Notes: generated by a model not told the origin, from the letters alone. A DNA stretch of 64,000 nt from Pseudomonas sp. RIT-562 (GCF_026241895.1 NZ_JAPJIV010000014.1:62001-126000); one strand, 5' to 3'; positions 26,279-36,175 are shown, counted from the stretch's first letter. Made by a program: numbers and translations.

Positions 26279-27319
26279 TCAGTCCCCTGCCAGCACACGC
26301 AAGTTATCCAGCGTCTGCGCATCCAGCTCGATCCCTGCAGCTTCCGATTTCGCCCGCTGCTGATGCCGGCGATCGCCCGGTAGTCGTTTAAGCCCTGCGC
26401 CATGCATCTGCCGCACCAGCTCCTGGCTGCGCTCGGCGAAACTCTGCCCAGCCGCCTTGCTGGGGTCAATCACAATCAACAGTTGCCCGGTCCACGGCGT
26501 CTTGGCCCCGGGGTGATTCGACCAATCGAACTCGAAAGAAAAATTCCCGCCCGTCAGCGCCGCCGCCAACAGCTCCACCATCATCGACAGGGCCGAGCCC
26601 TTGTGCCCGCCAAATGGCAGCAGCGCGCCGCCCTCCAGGATGGCCTTGGGGTCCTGAGTAGGCTGGCCAAGGCTGTCCACGCCCATGCCCGCTGGCAAAC
26701 GCTCGCCCTTGCGCGCGGCGATCTGTACATCGCCGTGGGCAATCGCGCTGGTAGCCAGGTCGAAGACGATAGGCTCGCCATCGGCCCGAGGTGCGGCGAA
26801 GGCAATCGGGTTGGTGCCGAACAGCGGACGATCGGCGCCGTGGGGCACCACGCACGTCATGCTGTTGACCACGCTCAACGCCACCAGCCCTTCGTAGGCA
26901 AAGGGTTCGACATCCGGCCACAACGCGGCGAAATGGTGGGAGTTACGGATGGCCAGTACCGCTATGCCTGCACTGCGCGCCTTGTCCACCAGCAAGGCAC
27001 GCGCCGCCGCCAGCGCAGGCTGGGCAAAACCGTTAGCGGCATCGACCCGAACGAAACCCGAGGCCACGTCTTCGACCACCGGCACCGCCTGACCATCGAC
27101 CCAGCCACTTTGCAGAGTCGACACATATCCGGGAATGCGGAACACGCCATGGCTGTGCGCGCCGTCCCGTTCGGCACCCGCGCAGTTGCAGGCCAGGGTC
27201 CTGGCGACGTCGCCCGAGGTGCCATGGCGCAGGAAGATTTTTTCGAGAAGCTGGGTTAATTCAGCAAAAGACAGGCTTTGCGCAGTTTTTGTCGAGGCAA
27301 GGTCATGTGGCGCGGACAT
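26279..27319 (-). CDS. dpkA: Delta1-piperideine-2-carboxylate/Delta1-pyrroline-2-carboxylate reductase
   Basis: 346-residue NADPH-dependent reductase of the malate/L-lactate dehydrogenase-like family. It closely resembles Pseudomonas DpkA, which makes L-pipecolate from piperideine-2-carboxylate in D-lysine catabolism and L-proline from pyrroline-2-carboxylate. Family marks: DGAHSHGVFRIPGYVSTLQ, IRNSHHFAALWPDVEPFA, VPHGADRPLFGTNPIAFAAP and LLPFGGHKGSALSMMVELLA. ATG 27319 is set by GGAG six bases upstream; the frame is open further but without a start signal. No other lysine-degradation gene is nearby. It is divergent from the large toxin-like gene, with 180 bp between. Confidence 0.9.
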   Translation of the reverse strand: MSAPHDLASTKTAQSLSFAELTQLLEKIFLRHGTSGDVARTLACNCAGAERDGAHSHGVFRIPGYVSTLQSGWVDGQAVPVVEDVASGFVRVDAANGFAQPALAAARALLVDKARSAGIAVLAIRNSHHFAALWPDVEPFAYEGLVALSVVNSMTCVVPHGADRPLFGTNPIAFAAPRADGEPIVFDLATSAIAHGDVQIAARKGERLPAGMGVDSLGQPTQDPKAILEGGALLPFGGHKGSALSMMVELLAAALTGGNFSFEFDWSNHPGAKTPWTGQLLIVIDPSKAAGQSFAERSQELVRQMHGAGLKRLPGDRRHQQRAKSEAAGIELDAQTLDNLRVLAGD

Positions 27320-27499
27320 CTGAAGCTCCAGATTAATTATTGGAGGGGGCAACAGCGTGTGATGAGCAACCGGACCAATGTAACCGACATGGCGGGGAAT
27401 TTCGCAATAACTATTTACCACCCTGCTCGGGGCGCCAGCACTTAGGTTTGGCGCCTTATTCACTGCTCGCCGACAGGGCGATAATCTTCGAGACTTCCC

Positions 27500-30400
27500 A
27501 TGACCGCTGCCTCCCCGCTGTTTTTCCCGCAAGTGCTCAATGAGCCCGGCACACATCGCGAACTACAAACCTCTCACTCGCTGTCCAGCAAGGACCTCGG
27601 CTGGCTCGAACATATACACCTGGCTACCGACACTCGTCGGCAGGCGCTGACCCCGCCGATGTCCGCTGAGCGCCTGTTGCTCAAGGTCAAGGGCAAGCCT
27701 TCCATCCCGCTGGCCGGATGTTTCATGTTGTCGTCGACCCCGGATGATGCCGCTGCGGTCCTGTACAGCCCTTACGGCGGGATCGAGAAGTTCGACGATG
27801 TCGAGGCACTGAAGGCAGAACTGGTTCTGCGCCTGACGCAACCGTCCGACCGGGCAATGCTGCTGCGATTTCTCTCGATCAGCCAGCGCACCGCAGTCGA
27901 TGGCGAGGTGATCACTGAAGTGGCTCACGAACTCATCGCGGATGGGATATTCGAGGATCAAAAAACCGTTATCGAAGCCAATCAGAACCAGAACGCACAG
28001 CAATTGCTCGACCAGTTGCTCCTGCTACCCTCGCTTGCAGAACTGTTGAACGCCTTGTTTGACGACTTGCTGCACGGTGCGTTTGCGGGCTTGAAGCAAA
28101 GCCAGACCCGGGTACGCTTCGTTTCCCTCCCCGGCGTCAGCCCAATAGTGGAAGAGGTCCTGCCGCTCAGTGACGCCTTCCTGCTTTACTACCGCCACCA
28201 GGGATGGCCGGCGGACCAGGTTGTCACGTATTCCAATCCAGGAAGCTCTTTAACCCAGGGCGAAACGGATCAGGTTGTCTGGCAGAACGCGGTCAAGACC
28301 GTTTCTTCGACGTTGGCCCGTTTACTCGGGGAAAAACTGCAGGACTACTGGAATTTCCTATTACCCGATGGGCAGAGCCGTCGCGATATAGCAGTCCAGG
28401 CCATCAGCGACAGGGCTCGCGTGGATATCCTGTTCAAACGCCAGGAATCAATCATCACTGCCGAGCAATCCCAGGCGTTGGTGACATTGTTTGATCGCAG
28501 CGTCCCGACAGGTTCGACATTGCCGCTGGCTGCGGAATCGGTGCGTCTGTGGGAATACTCCGCCAACTATATCGAGCTGGCGGGATCGTTCATGATCGGC
28601 CACCCCGATGCGTATCTCTTTACCCCCGTCAGTGGCTTGCAGCTGTTGGAGGATTACCCCGACCTGCTGAAGACGGTACGCGCCAAGTTCAGCGCCGAGG
28701 GGCATGACGACGAGTTGTACGAACTGCTGACACAGGAGGAACGCAATCTCTTCATTGGGTTTAACCAGCCACAGGTGTCCGGTGAAGTCATCACCGGTGC
28801 GTTGTTCGAATCGATGTTTAACCTGATTATCGAAAAACAACTGCGCAATGTTGAGTACGCCTTGGGCGTGTTCCGCAACAGCGATGGGCTGGTGAACATG
28901 GCGGCACTGTTCGACAAAGCGCTGGACGTGCGCAGCCTGCTCGACGCCAAGTTAACCGCCCTACCGACCCTGGGTCGCTGGAGCACCAGCCCGATAATTA
29001 CCGGGCAAGCGCGCCCCTCGATCGTGCTGGCCGATAAGGCAGTTGCAGAGTCCAAAACCTTTGAAAGTGTCAGGCTGGCCCTGGAGGTGCAGTGGCTCGC
29101 GCAACCTGTCATCACCCCTGCTGCGCAACGTACCTACCTTGAGTCGCTGAAACCCCAGCTGGCCCATGCCATGTCGGTGGGCATTCGGGGGGAAGCCAGG
29201 TTGCGCCTGCTTAACCGCAGCTTGGACGCACCCGATGCCGGCATCGTCGACTGCGTCCTCGATACGGCCTACCCTTCCCGCCCGCAACGCAAGGCGCTGA
29301 ATGGATTCCGTCCGGACGCGTATTGGTTCAGCCTGGAAACGGCGAGCAACTCCAGCTCGTTTAAAGTGGCGCATTGTTTCCTGCTGACCGAGCGCGGCGG
29401 CCTGGACCCACACCACTCCGGTCGGGCAATCCTGTGGACGCCGGCCACGGGGCTGGAGGTTTTCACTTCACTGGCAAGCGCCAAGACCCAGCTACGGCGC
29501 CGACTGCTGGACCCGATCAAGCGCCTGGCGCTGCTGGAAAACCTGTTGCCGGATGAGCGCAGGCCTCATACAAAATACCGGCTGGGGCAGTTTCGGCTGA
29601 TCGAGAGCAATGTCCTGCTACATCTGCAGCAATCGGCCATCGATCATTTCCTCGCCGAGTGCGAACAGGTGCGCTCATTAAAACTGGGACAATCCAAGAC
29701 GGCAGACGCTCTGAACCTGCTGAAAAACCGTCCGCTGTTTACTAATTTGCAGCGCGCCAAGGAGATCAGTGAGGCAATCGCCACCCAACAGTCCTTGCCT
29801 GCCTGGCTGGGCATGGCATTACCGGCGGAGCAGCAGAAACATATCGAGCTGATGGCGCAACACGGCCGCAATGTGCACGAGGGCAAAGACTATCTGCATG
29901 GCATCAAGACCCTCGCGGTCTACGTCCACGAACAGCTGATATGTCTGCAGAAGACCCGTTTCGCAGACGATTACATCGACCCGGACAACGTCGAAGTCAC
30001 GCCGGCACTGGCCATCGCCGGGCCGGCACAATCGCTGACCGAGTTTGCGCTCAACCACGTCAATGTGCTTCAGGGCACCAGTTTCACCGTGGCCTCGAAA
30101 ACCTCGCAAGCGTTGCCAAAAGGCATGGACCCGGCGGCCATCCGCCAGCTGCTGTTGCAGTTGAACATCAAATCGGTCTACGCCCGTTTGTTGTCTGAAC
30201 AACTGTCGGGGGACAGCGACGACGCCCTGGAGCGCAAGCTGCGCTATTTCCGTCAAATGCCCTGGCAACTGTTGCAGGAGGCCCATGCCCTCAAGCTGCA
30301 GGAACAGTTGTCTGCCAACGCATTCGATGCCATCCAGCAGTTGCTGGACATGCCCAACGCCACGGCCAGGGCGGCAGTCAAAGGTGCCAACGCAATCATC

Positions 30401-32305
30401 CGGCCATTGACCTTGATTTCAACGCCAGGCGCCACACCGGTGCAAACGCTGGGCATGTACCTGATCAGCGCAAATCCTGGTGCCAGTCAACCGCAGGTGC
30501 TCTACGCCCCCTATTACGTCGGCGAACCGTTCACAGAATTTGACGACGAGAGCAGTCTGTTGGCGGCGCTGAACTTGCCAGGACCGTTGCAGGATCTATT
30601 GATCCGCCGCCTGCCCGAAGCCTCGCGCTCCAGTTACAAAACCTTGTACAACGACTCCGTCGGGGGCACGAGCGAAATCACCCTGGCGAATACTCCGATC
30701 ACCGGCAATGTGCTGGAGCGCCTGTTCCAGGACAATATTGCGCTGCTCAAAGAGATGCTGGGTAGCCAGAACACCGCAACGGCCCAATCTGATTGGGACA
30801 AGGTCAAGCAACTGTTCAGTTCCGGGATCAAGCTGGTGGCGGGTTGCCTGCCCGGCAAGCTGACCTGCGTGTCTGTTCTATGGCAAGCCTACAAGGATTT
30901 CAAGGACTCGGCCGAGGCCCTGCAGGACCACCATTGGAAACGAGCACTGGAGTCATTCGTTGCCGGCGGCGCGCAAATGATCACGCTCGGCCGGATGATG
31001 CACGCCAGCCCGGAAGCCACACCCGAACCACCCCTCCCAGTAGTACCCGACAATACCCAGGCCATTGCGGGAGCAAAATGGTCGACCATCAACGTCACTT
31101 CCGCCACCCGGACCGCCGCGCAGGTATACGAAGCGCCGGCAGCCGATCTGCAGCAGTTTCAAAAAAACGCCGTCAGCAATACCTACCGTGACACGACCAC
31201 CACGCACCACTTCGCGCCGGTATCCGGCAAGGTCTACCGCGTCGCGCAGCACAGCGGCAAATGGCACATGACTGACGGCGTGAACAAAGGACCGCTGCTC
31301 GACCTGGCACCCGGCCCCCAGCTGGTGATCTCGTCTCACCCTCACTCAGTGCAGTACGGCAAAGCGATATCGCGGTTCGCCAATAACCTGGTGACCCAGC
31401 TCGAAGCAAAGGAAGGGCTCAATATCGAAGCCGAGGGCATGGATCAGATTCGCCGGCATTATCCCGAAAAAGCTCAGGCAATCACCCAAGCCCTCGACAT
31501 CGCCCGGCTCTATGCCTTCAGAAGCCTGCACAATCTGGTGCAGTTGCGCCAGAGCGTCGATGGCACACGGCTGGAGTCCTACTTCAAGTCGTTCTTTGGT
31601 ATCGACACCGTGGATCAAGGGGTGCTGGATAAAATCAGAAAAGTGATTGTGCCCATTTGCAATGCAGTAGTGGACCCTGGGCTGGACGAACTCGACACCC
31701 GACGATTCGTGGTGGGTTCCAGCACTGTGCAGTCGTCGAGTTTCATAGCATTTGTCGTGCAAAAGGATAAGCAAAAAAGAGTCTACTTTTCCGAACACTT
31801 CTTCGATCCCAAACTGGATTGGTACAAGACCGGACTCACCGAGGCCTTTGATGTCGACGGCCATGCCCAGGCAGCGACCCTGATCCACGAGTTTTCCCAC
31901 CATTTCGCCGACACTATCGACATTGCCTACCTGGAGGCCAGGCGTCCGTTTACCGACATCGTTGAAACGACAACCGCCTACGGCGCCAAACTCAAACGCG
32001 AACAGGAAGAGTACCAGCGCGAGGCGCTGTCACTGGCAACGCCGCGCCATCAGTTGTTTTCCGATTGGAACAGCACACTTTCCAAATGGGTAAGCCTGGA
32101 TGCCATCAGTGAATCCTATGACGTGGCTAAAGAAGTCTTGAAGACCACGCGTACCAAGTCCTTGAGCGATGCGCGTAACGCATTTCTTGACCGCAGCTCA
32201 GCCGACATCCGGATTGACACGATCCTGCGCAATGCCGACTCGGTAACTCACCTGATCTGCGAAATGGGAAGGCTGCTGGATCCTGAAGCTGTCGTGGTTC
32301 CCTGA
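27500..32305 (+). CDS. Large toxin-like protein with repeated modules and C-terminal HExxH motif (dermonecrotic-toxin-domain type)
   Basis: 1,601-residue protein without signal peptide, of the large Pseudomonas family usually labelled dermonecrotic-toxin-domain/DUF6543. One module recurs four times, diverged, near residues 72, 359, 622 and 982. Each has a hydrophobic 'F/Y-M/L-I/L' strand, then 'LY.PY.G' (VLYSPYGGIEKF, YLFTPVSGLQLL, ILWTPATGLEVF, VLYAPYYVGEPF), then a Leu-rich helical stretch. A hydrophobic zone around 1130-1175 may enter membranes. Near the C-terminus is LIHEFSHHF (His1463, Glu1464, His1467), the zinc-metallopeptidase HExxH signature, which suggests a proteolytic effector domain. 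The ATG has only a weak CGAGA leader. No immunity or secretion gene was recognised nearby. The toxin role is inferred. Confidence 0.75.
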   Translation: MTAASPLFFPQVLNEPGTHRELQTSHSLSSKDLGWLEHIHLATDTRRQALTPPMSAERLLLKVKGKPSIPLAGCFMLSSTPDDAAAVLYSPYGGIEKFDDVEALKAELVLRLTQPSDRAMLLRFLSISQRTAVDGEVITEVAHELIADGIFEDQKTVIEANQNQNAQQLLDQLLLLPSLAELLNALFDDLLHGAFAGLKQSQTRVRFVSLPGVSPIVEEVLPLSDAFLLYYRHQGWPADQVVTYSNPGSSLTQGETDQVVWQNAVKTVSSTLARLLGEKLQDYWNFLLPDGQSRRDIAVQAISDRARVDILFKRQESIITAEQSQALVTLFDRSVPTGSTLPLAAESVRLWEYSANYIELAGSFMIGHPDAYLFTPVSGLQLLEDYPDLLKTVRAKFSAEGHDDELYELLTQEERNLFIGFNQPQVSGEVITGALFESMFNLIIEKQLRNVEYALGVFRNSDGLVNMAALFDKALDVRSLLDAKLTALPTLGRWSTSPIITGQARPSIVLADKAVAESKTFESVRLALEVQWLAQPVITPAAQRTYLESLKPQLAHAMSVGIRGEARLRLLNRSLDAPDAGIVDCVLDTAYPSRPQRKALNGFRPDAYWFSLETASNSSSFKVAHCFLLTERGGLDPHHSGRAILWTPATGLEVFTSLASAKTQLRRRLLDPIKRLALLENLLPDERRPHTKYRLGQFRLIESNVLLHLQQSAIDHFLAECEQVRSLKLGQSKTADALNLLKNRPLFTNLQRAKEISEAIATQQSLPAWLGMALPAEQQKHIELMAQHGRNVHEGKDYLHGIKTLAVYVHEQLICLQKTRFADDYIDPDNVEVTPALAIAGPAQSLTEFALNHVNVLQGTSFTVASKTSQALPKGMDPAAIRQLLLQLNIKSVYARLLSEQLSGDSDDALERKLRYFRQMPWQLLQEAHALKLQEQLSANAFDAIQQLLDMPNATARAAVKGANAIIRPLTLISTPGATPVQTLGMYLISANPGASQPQVLYAPYYVGEPFTEFDDESSLLAALNLPGPLQDLLIRRLPEASRSSYKTLYNDSVGGTSEITLANTPITGNVLERLFQDNIALLKEMLGSQNTATAQSDWDKVKQLFSSGIKLVAGCLPGKLTCVSVLWQAYKDFKDSAEALQDHHWKRALESFVAGGAQMITLGRMMHASPEATPEPPLPVVPDNTQAIAGAKWSTINVTSATRTAAQVYEAPAADLQQFQKNAVSNTYRDTTTTHHFAPVSGKVYRVAQHSGKWHMTDGVNKGPLLDLAPGPQLVISSHPHSVQYGKAISRFANNLVTQLEAKEGLNIEAEGMDQIRRHYPEKAQAITQALDIARLYAFRSLHNLVQLRQSVDGTRLESYFKSFFGIDTVDQGVLDKIRKVIVPICNAVVDPGLDELDTRRFVVGSSTVQSSSFIAFVVQKDKQKRVYFSEHFFDPKLDWYKTGLTEAFDVDGHAQAATLIHEFSHHFADTIDIAYLEARRPFTDIVETTTAYGAKLKREQEEYQREALSLATPRHQLFSDWNSTLSKWVSLDAISESYDVAKEVLKTTRTKSLSDARNAFLDRSSADIRIDTILRNADSVTHLICEMGRLLDPEAVVVP

Positions 32306-32322
32306 TCGGGAGCCTGGGAGCT

Positions 32323-32348
32323 GCGCCAGCTGCAACCGGAGCTGGCGC
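32323..32348. terminator. Hairpin after the toxin-like gene
   Basis: Perfect 9-bp arms GCGCCAGCT (32323-32331) and AGCTGGCGC (32340-32348) with an 8-base loop, 18 bp after the stop. There is no T run, so the terminator call is tentative. The remaining 130 bp up to the fecR-like gene show nothing else certain. Confidence 0.45.
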
Positions 32349-32479
32349 CGTTACGACTCCAAGACGCCCTTTCAACAAAGGGTTGAATGAAAAACATTGC
32401 TCTTTGATGGGTAATTGCCATGACGGTGTTCTCGCCGACTTCCTCCAAAGGTTAGAATGCAGGAAATCAGGATGAGTCA

Positions 32480-33496
32480 ATGACCGACACCCCTCTCTCG
32501 CAAGCCGAATACGACGCCATTACCGATGCCGCTGCGCATTGGTGCATGCGCCTGCATGCCAGCGACTGCACCGCGCAGGAACGCCTGGCGTTCGAGCAAT
32601 GGCTCAATGCTCATCCGCTGCACGGGTTTGAGTACGAGGCCATGCTGGAGATCTGGGACGTCGCTGGCGATCTGCCGCGCCCGGCTACTGACGACGCGAC
32701 GACTATTCCATTCAAGGCGGCATTCAAGCCTGCAACCCCCTGGCGCACCATGGGTATCGCCGCAGCGATTTGCGCCCTGGCACTGCCGCTGGCGGCCTAC
32801 AGCGGCTGGAACCTTGGCTGGCTGCCTAATGCCTACGAGCACCTGGAAGCTGGCGACACGGTGCGCCACGTGACCCTGAGTGATGGCAGTGAGGTAGAGC
32901 TGAATCTGGGCAGCGAGCTGACTTTTACCAATTACAAGGATCAACGGCGGGTCACCTTGAAGCGGGGTGAGGCATTCTTCAAAGTCAGCCACGACTCTGC
33001 CCATCCGTTCATCGTCAAGGCGGCGGACGGCAGGATTCGGGTCACCGGGACCCAATTCAACGTGTGGATGTATGAAGACCAGGTCCGGGTCAACCTGATC
33101 GAGGGTTCGGTGCTGGTCAGCAGCAACGCTGACCTTCCAGGCGATGGGTTGCGCCTGGGTCCTGCGATGCAGGCCAGTTATGGCCGCGGCGACTACATCC
33201 CCAGGATCAGTCAGACCTACGACAACGATAACTCGCTGGCCTGGCGCAGCGGCAAGCTGGTGCTCGATAACCTGACACTGGCCAGCGCCCTGCCACTGAT
33301 CAACCGCTACCTGAGCAAACCGCTGGCGGTCGCCGATCACAACACCGCCGCCCTGCGTATTGGCGGAATCTACAACATCAAGGAGCTCAACTCCCTGGTC
33401 GCATCGCTGCCCAAGGTGCTGCCGGTCTACGTGACCCGCAACAAGGATGGCAATCCGGTGTTAAACGCCATGCCGCAACAGGCCCCAAAAATTTAA
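32480..33496 (+). CDS. FecR-family anti-sigma/signal transducer, FpvR-like, without a cognate sigma gene
   Basis: 338-residue inner-membrane regulator linking a TonB receptor in the outer membrane to an ECF sigma factor. The N-terminal cytoplasmic DUF4880 region has the usual AAHWCMRLHASDCT...FEQWL motif. One membrane segment lies at about residues 88-107 (GIAAAICALALPLAAY). The periplasmic FecR domain (VTLSDGSEVELNLGSELTF, KRGEAFFKVSHD, VTGTQFNVWMY) and a C-terminal secretin/STN-like tail follow. Neither sigma nor receptor gene adjoins it, which is unusual for FecR. Next to pvdQ it most resembles FpvR, which restrains PvdS and FpvI in pyoverdine signalling; that identity is inferred. AGGATGA precedes the ATG. 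Confidence 0.85.
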   Translation: MTDTPLSQAEYDAITDAAAHWCMRLHASDCTAQERLAFEQWLNAHPLHGFEYEAMLEIWDVAGDLPRPATDDATTIPFKAAFKPATPWRTMGIAAAICALALPLAAYSGWNLGWLPNAYEHLEAGDTVRHVTLSDGSEVELNLGSELTFTNYKDQRRVTLKRGEAFFKVSHDSAHPFIVKAADGRIRVTGTQFNVWMYEDQVRVNLIEGSVLVSSNADLPGDGLRLGPAMQASYGRGDYIPRISQTYDNDNSLAWRSGKLVLDNLTLASALPLINRYLSKPLAVADHNTAALRIGGIYNIKELNSLVASLPKVLPVYVTRNKDGNPVLNAMPQQAPKI

Positions 33497-33505
33497 GGAT
33501 GCCCC

Positions 33506-33605
33506 TGTAGGAGCGATCCTGCTCGCGATGGGCGTCAACGATTACGCTGGGTGACTGATTCAACGTGGCGTTCTCAAGTCCATCGCGAGCAGGCTCGCTC
33601 CTACA
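33506..33605. repeat. REP doublet overlapping the pvdQ stop codon
   Basis: Left element from 33506 (TGTAGGAGCGATCCTGCTCG) and right element to 33605 (CATCGCGAGCAGGCTCGCTC type). The right arm contains the pvdQ TAG (33601-33603). Confidence 0.85.
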
Positions 33606-35919
33606 ACGGTTCAGCCTCACTGATCCGCTCAAGCTGATACTGCGGATCTGCCTCGATCTGCTGCTGGGTGAACGGCAGCACGCTCAATTTCTTTTGCGAA
33701 AACGCCACGGTCTGGTCCCGCGAATATTTCGACTGCGGATCACTGGACAGCGAAAACGCCAATATTCCCTGGGCATGCGGCCCCTGCTCATCGAACGTCA
33801 CCACCTGCAGGTAACTCGTGCCGCTGATCACCTCCAGCCGGCCGTCACTCCTTGGCACGCTCTGGATGGCGTTGTACACCCCCAAGGTGCCCGGCCCGCC
33901 GTGGATCGGCGTCTGTTGCCCGCCACTGCTGACCACCTGGATCTCGCCCCAGCGACTGTCCTTACCCAAGCCCATCTTGGCGACCTGCTCCACCGAGGCC
34001 AGCATCGCCCCACGTACAGCCGCGGCGACATCCGGCTGTTGCACATTCAATCCGCGCGGAGTGTGCTGCGGATCTTGTGGATCGAACCCGACACGCCACA
34101 CATCCGGCGACTCCTGCAGCGCCTGCATCACATTCTGGAAGTGCACCAATCCGACTCCGCTGTACAGATTCGCCTTGTTGTCCCAGGATTTCAGGCTGTC
34201 GCACGCCGCTGCGAGTTGCGGCGCATCGCCGCCCAGGTGGGTAGCGCAAAACTGCAGCAGGTCTGGCATCACCAGGGAAGCGAGGTAGACCTCATCATCC
34301 AGGACCATGCGTTGCAGGTCCGCAGCGCCGATACGAGCCTTTTTCTGCAGGGCTTGCAGCCGGTCCAGAGCAAAGCGCGAACGCAGCCCCAGCGGCTGAT
34401 CCTGCTGGCTGATAAGCGGCGAGAATCCGCTCAATGGTTGCGCCGGATTGACCATCCACGCTGAGTCGTTGGAGTGTTGCACGAAGTCCTTGCGCAGCAG
34501 TTGCGGCAAACCGGCGGAGGGATAAATCCCGGGTTGCGCCGCCTGTGGGTCGATGTCCCAGGCGCACTCGCTACGAGAACCATCGAGCACGATCATCTGC
34601 AGGCCGGCGCGCGGGTCGCTGCAACGGGCCAGTTTGGCCGCGTTCACATTAGGCACCACCGACAGGTTCATGTAGAGCGTCTGGCCCTGGTCATCGGCGG
34701 CCAGGGTGTTGACCCAGGGAATTCCCTGCAGCTTGTGCACCGACGACTGCAGTTCGTCGAGGCTGCTGGCGCGGTTCATCGAGTACCACTGTTGTAACAC
34801 CCGGTCGTTTTCCAGGTTGGCGTCGCGCAGGCTGTAGGCGAACTGCGAGTCCCAGTCCAGCTTGCCGGGCCACTGCACCACCGGCCCAAACTGTGAACTG
34901 AAGACCTCGCGAGTCACCGGCTGCAGCTGGCCGTCGGCGTTTTTCACATTGACCGTCACGGTTTGCCGGGTCAGCGGCAGCGACTTGCCATCGAGCAAAT
35001 AGCGCGTCGGGTCCTTGGGGTCGAGCTGCAGGCGGTACAAGGTGAAGTGTTTGGACGAATCCACGGTATGCGTCCAGGCCAGGTGCTGGTTAAACCCGAT
35101 GTTGATCATCGGCAATCCAGGCAGCGCGGCGCCCATCACGTCCAACTTACCGGGGATGGTCAGGTGCATCTGGTAAAAGCGCATGCCGCCGACCCAGGGG
35201 AAATGCGGGTTGGCCAGCAACATCCCGCGGCCGTTGAATGAGCGCTCGCTGCCGACGGCCACCGCGTTGCTACCGCGGTCCAGGGCAAAGCGCTGCTGGC
35301 GTGTCGCCGCCAACTGAAACGAACCCGGCTGGCTGATGTGTGCCGCCACCGTTTGGGGCGGCGTGGCACCGGCCAGGGCTTCGGCGAACTGGCCGACCCC
35401 GCCCTCTACCAACAAACGGCGGGTGAGTTTGATCAGGTCCTGGGCGGTGATGTCGCGCACCCATTCGCCTTGGCATTGTTGGGGCAAGCCCTTGGCCCGG
35501 GTCTGTTTCAAGGAACGGTTGTAGCCCGCGACATAACCTTCCACCAGATCACGCACCGCCGGTGTCTGCGCCTGCCAGAATGCGGCAACGGCCTGGGGCG
35601 TGTTGAGCCAGGTGAAGAACACGTCGCTGACCTGGTTCTCCCGCTCTTCCACGGTTAGTTGTGTCGGACCGAAATAGCGCGAACGCTCGCCATTGACCGT
35701 GACGATCTCATTGGCCAGCAAACACAGATTATCCTGCGCATAGGCATAACCGATGCCGTAGCCCAGGCCGCGCTCGTCGTCGGCGCGAATGTGCGGCACC
35801 CCGAAGCTGGTACGCCGGATTTCGGCGCTGGCCTGGGTCGGCTGCGCGCTTGCGGCAACGCTCACCGCTGCCAATACACCCGCAAGACTCAATCGGGTCA
35901 ACTGCCTGGAAATAATCAC
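33601..35919 (-). CDS. pvdQ: Acyl-homoserine-lactone/pyoverdine-precursor acylase PvdQ
   Basis: 772-residue periplasmic Ntn-hydrolase that removes the fatty-acyl chain from the pyoverdine precursor and can also cleave long-chain acyl-homoserine lactones. A signal peptide (GVLAAVSVAASA) precedes the alpha chain. The autocleavage site is LDRG/SNAVAVGS, giving the beta-chain N-terminal Ser at position 217, the same number as in P. aeruginosa PvdQ. NPHFPW, GFNQHLAWTHTVD and FVQHSNDSAWMVNP complete the site. The GTG start (35917-35919) is chosen because CAGGAG lies seven bases upstream; an upstream ATG lacks a site. A PvdS-type promoter precedes it. The FpvR-like gene is convergent. Confidence 0.93.
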   Translation of the reverse strand: MIISRQLTRLSLAGVLAAVSVAASAQPTQASAEIRRTSFGVPHIRADDERGLGYGIGYAYAQDNLCLLANEIVTVNGERSRYFGPTQLTVEERENQVSDVFFTWLNTPQAVAAFWQAQTPAVRDLVEGYVAGYNRSLKQTRAKGLPQQCQGEWVRDITAQDLIKLTRRLLVEGGVGQFAEALAGATPPQTVAAHISQPGSFQLAATRQQRFALDRGSNAVAVGSERSFNGRGMLLANPHFPWVGGMRFYQMHLTIPGKLDVMGAALPGLPMINIGFNQHLAWTHTVDSSKHFTLYRLQLDPKDPTRYLLDGKSLPLTRQTVTVNVKNADGQLQPVTREVFSSQFGPVVQWPGKLDWDSQFAYSLRDANLENDRVLQQWYSMNRASSLDELQSSVHKLQGIPWVNTLAADDQGQTLYMNLSVVPNVNAAKLARCSDPRAGLQMIVLDGSRSECAWDIDPQAAQPGIYPSAGLPQLLRKDFVQHSNDSAWMVNPAQPLSGFSPLISQQDQPLGLRSRFALDRLQALQKKARIGAADLQRMVLDDEVYLASLVMPDLLQFCATHLGGDAPQLAAACDSLKSWDNKANLYSGVGLVHFQNVMQALQESPDVWRVGFDPQDPQHTPRGLNVQQPDVAAAVRGAMLASVEQVAKMGLGKDSRWGEIQVVSSGGQQTPIHGGPGTLGVYNAIQSVPRSDGRLEVISGTSYLQVVTFDEQGPHAQGILAFSLSSDPQSKYSRDQTVAFSQKKLSVLPFTQQQIEADPQYQLERISEAEPL

Positions 35920-35994
35920 GCTCGCTCCTGATCGAAAATGCCAGTCAATTTGGCTGTACGGGAATACCCGCACGCGACTGGTCTTAACCCAAGA

Positions 35995-36018
35995 ACGAAA
36001 AAACTGATTAAAAATTTA
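35995..36018 (-). promoter_or_regulatory. PvdS (iron-starvation sigma) promoter of pvdQ
   Basis: On the minus strand TAAAT (36018-36014), exactly 16 bases, then CGT (35997-35995): a perfect match to the known PvdS consensus TAAAT-N16-CGT, about 75 bases upstream of the pvdQ GTG. Confidence 0.8.
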
Positions 36019-36175
36019 GCCGCCAAACCCCCGGCCTCAAGGCTTCTCACGCCTTGGTGACATGGCGTCGACAAAATTTCTACATTTGAGCCTTCATGAT
36101 TTGCCGATCTCATACGTCTTATTGAATGAGAGCACCCATTAATTCCCGGATAAGGCTCGGAAAAGGAGTTTTTGC

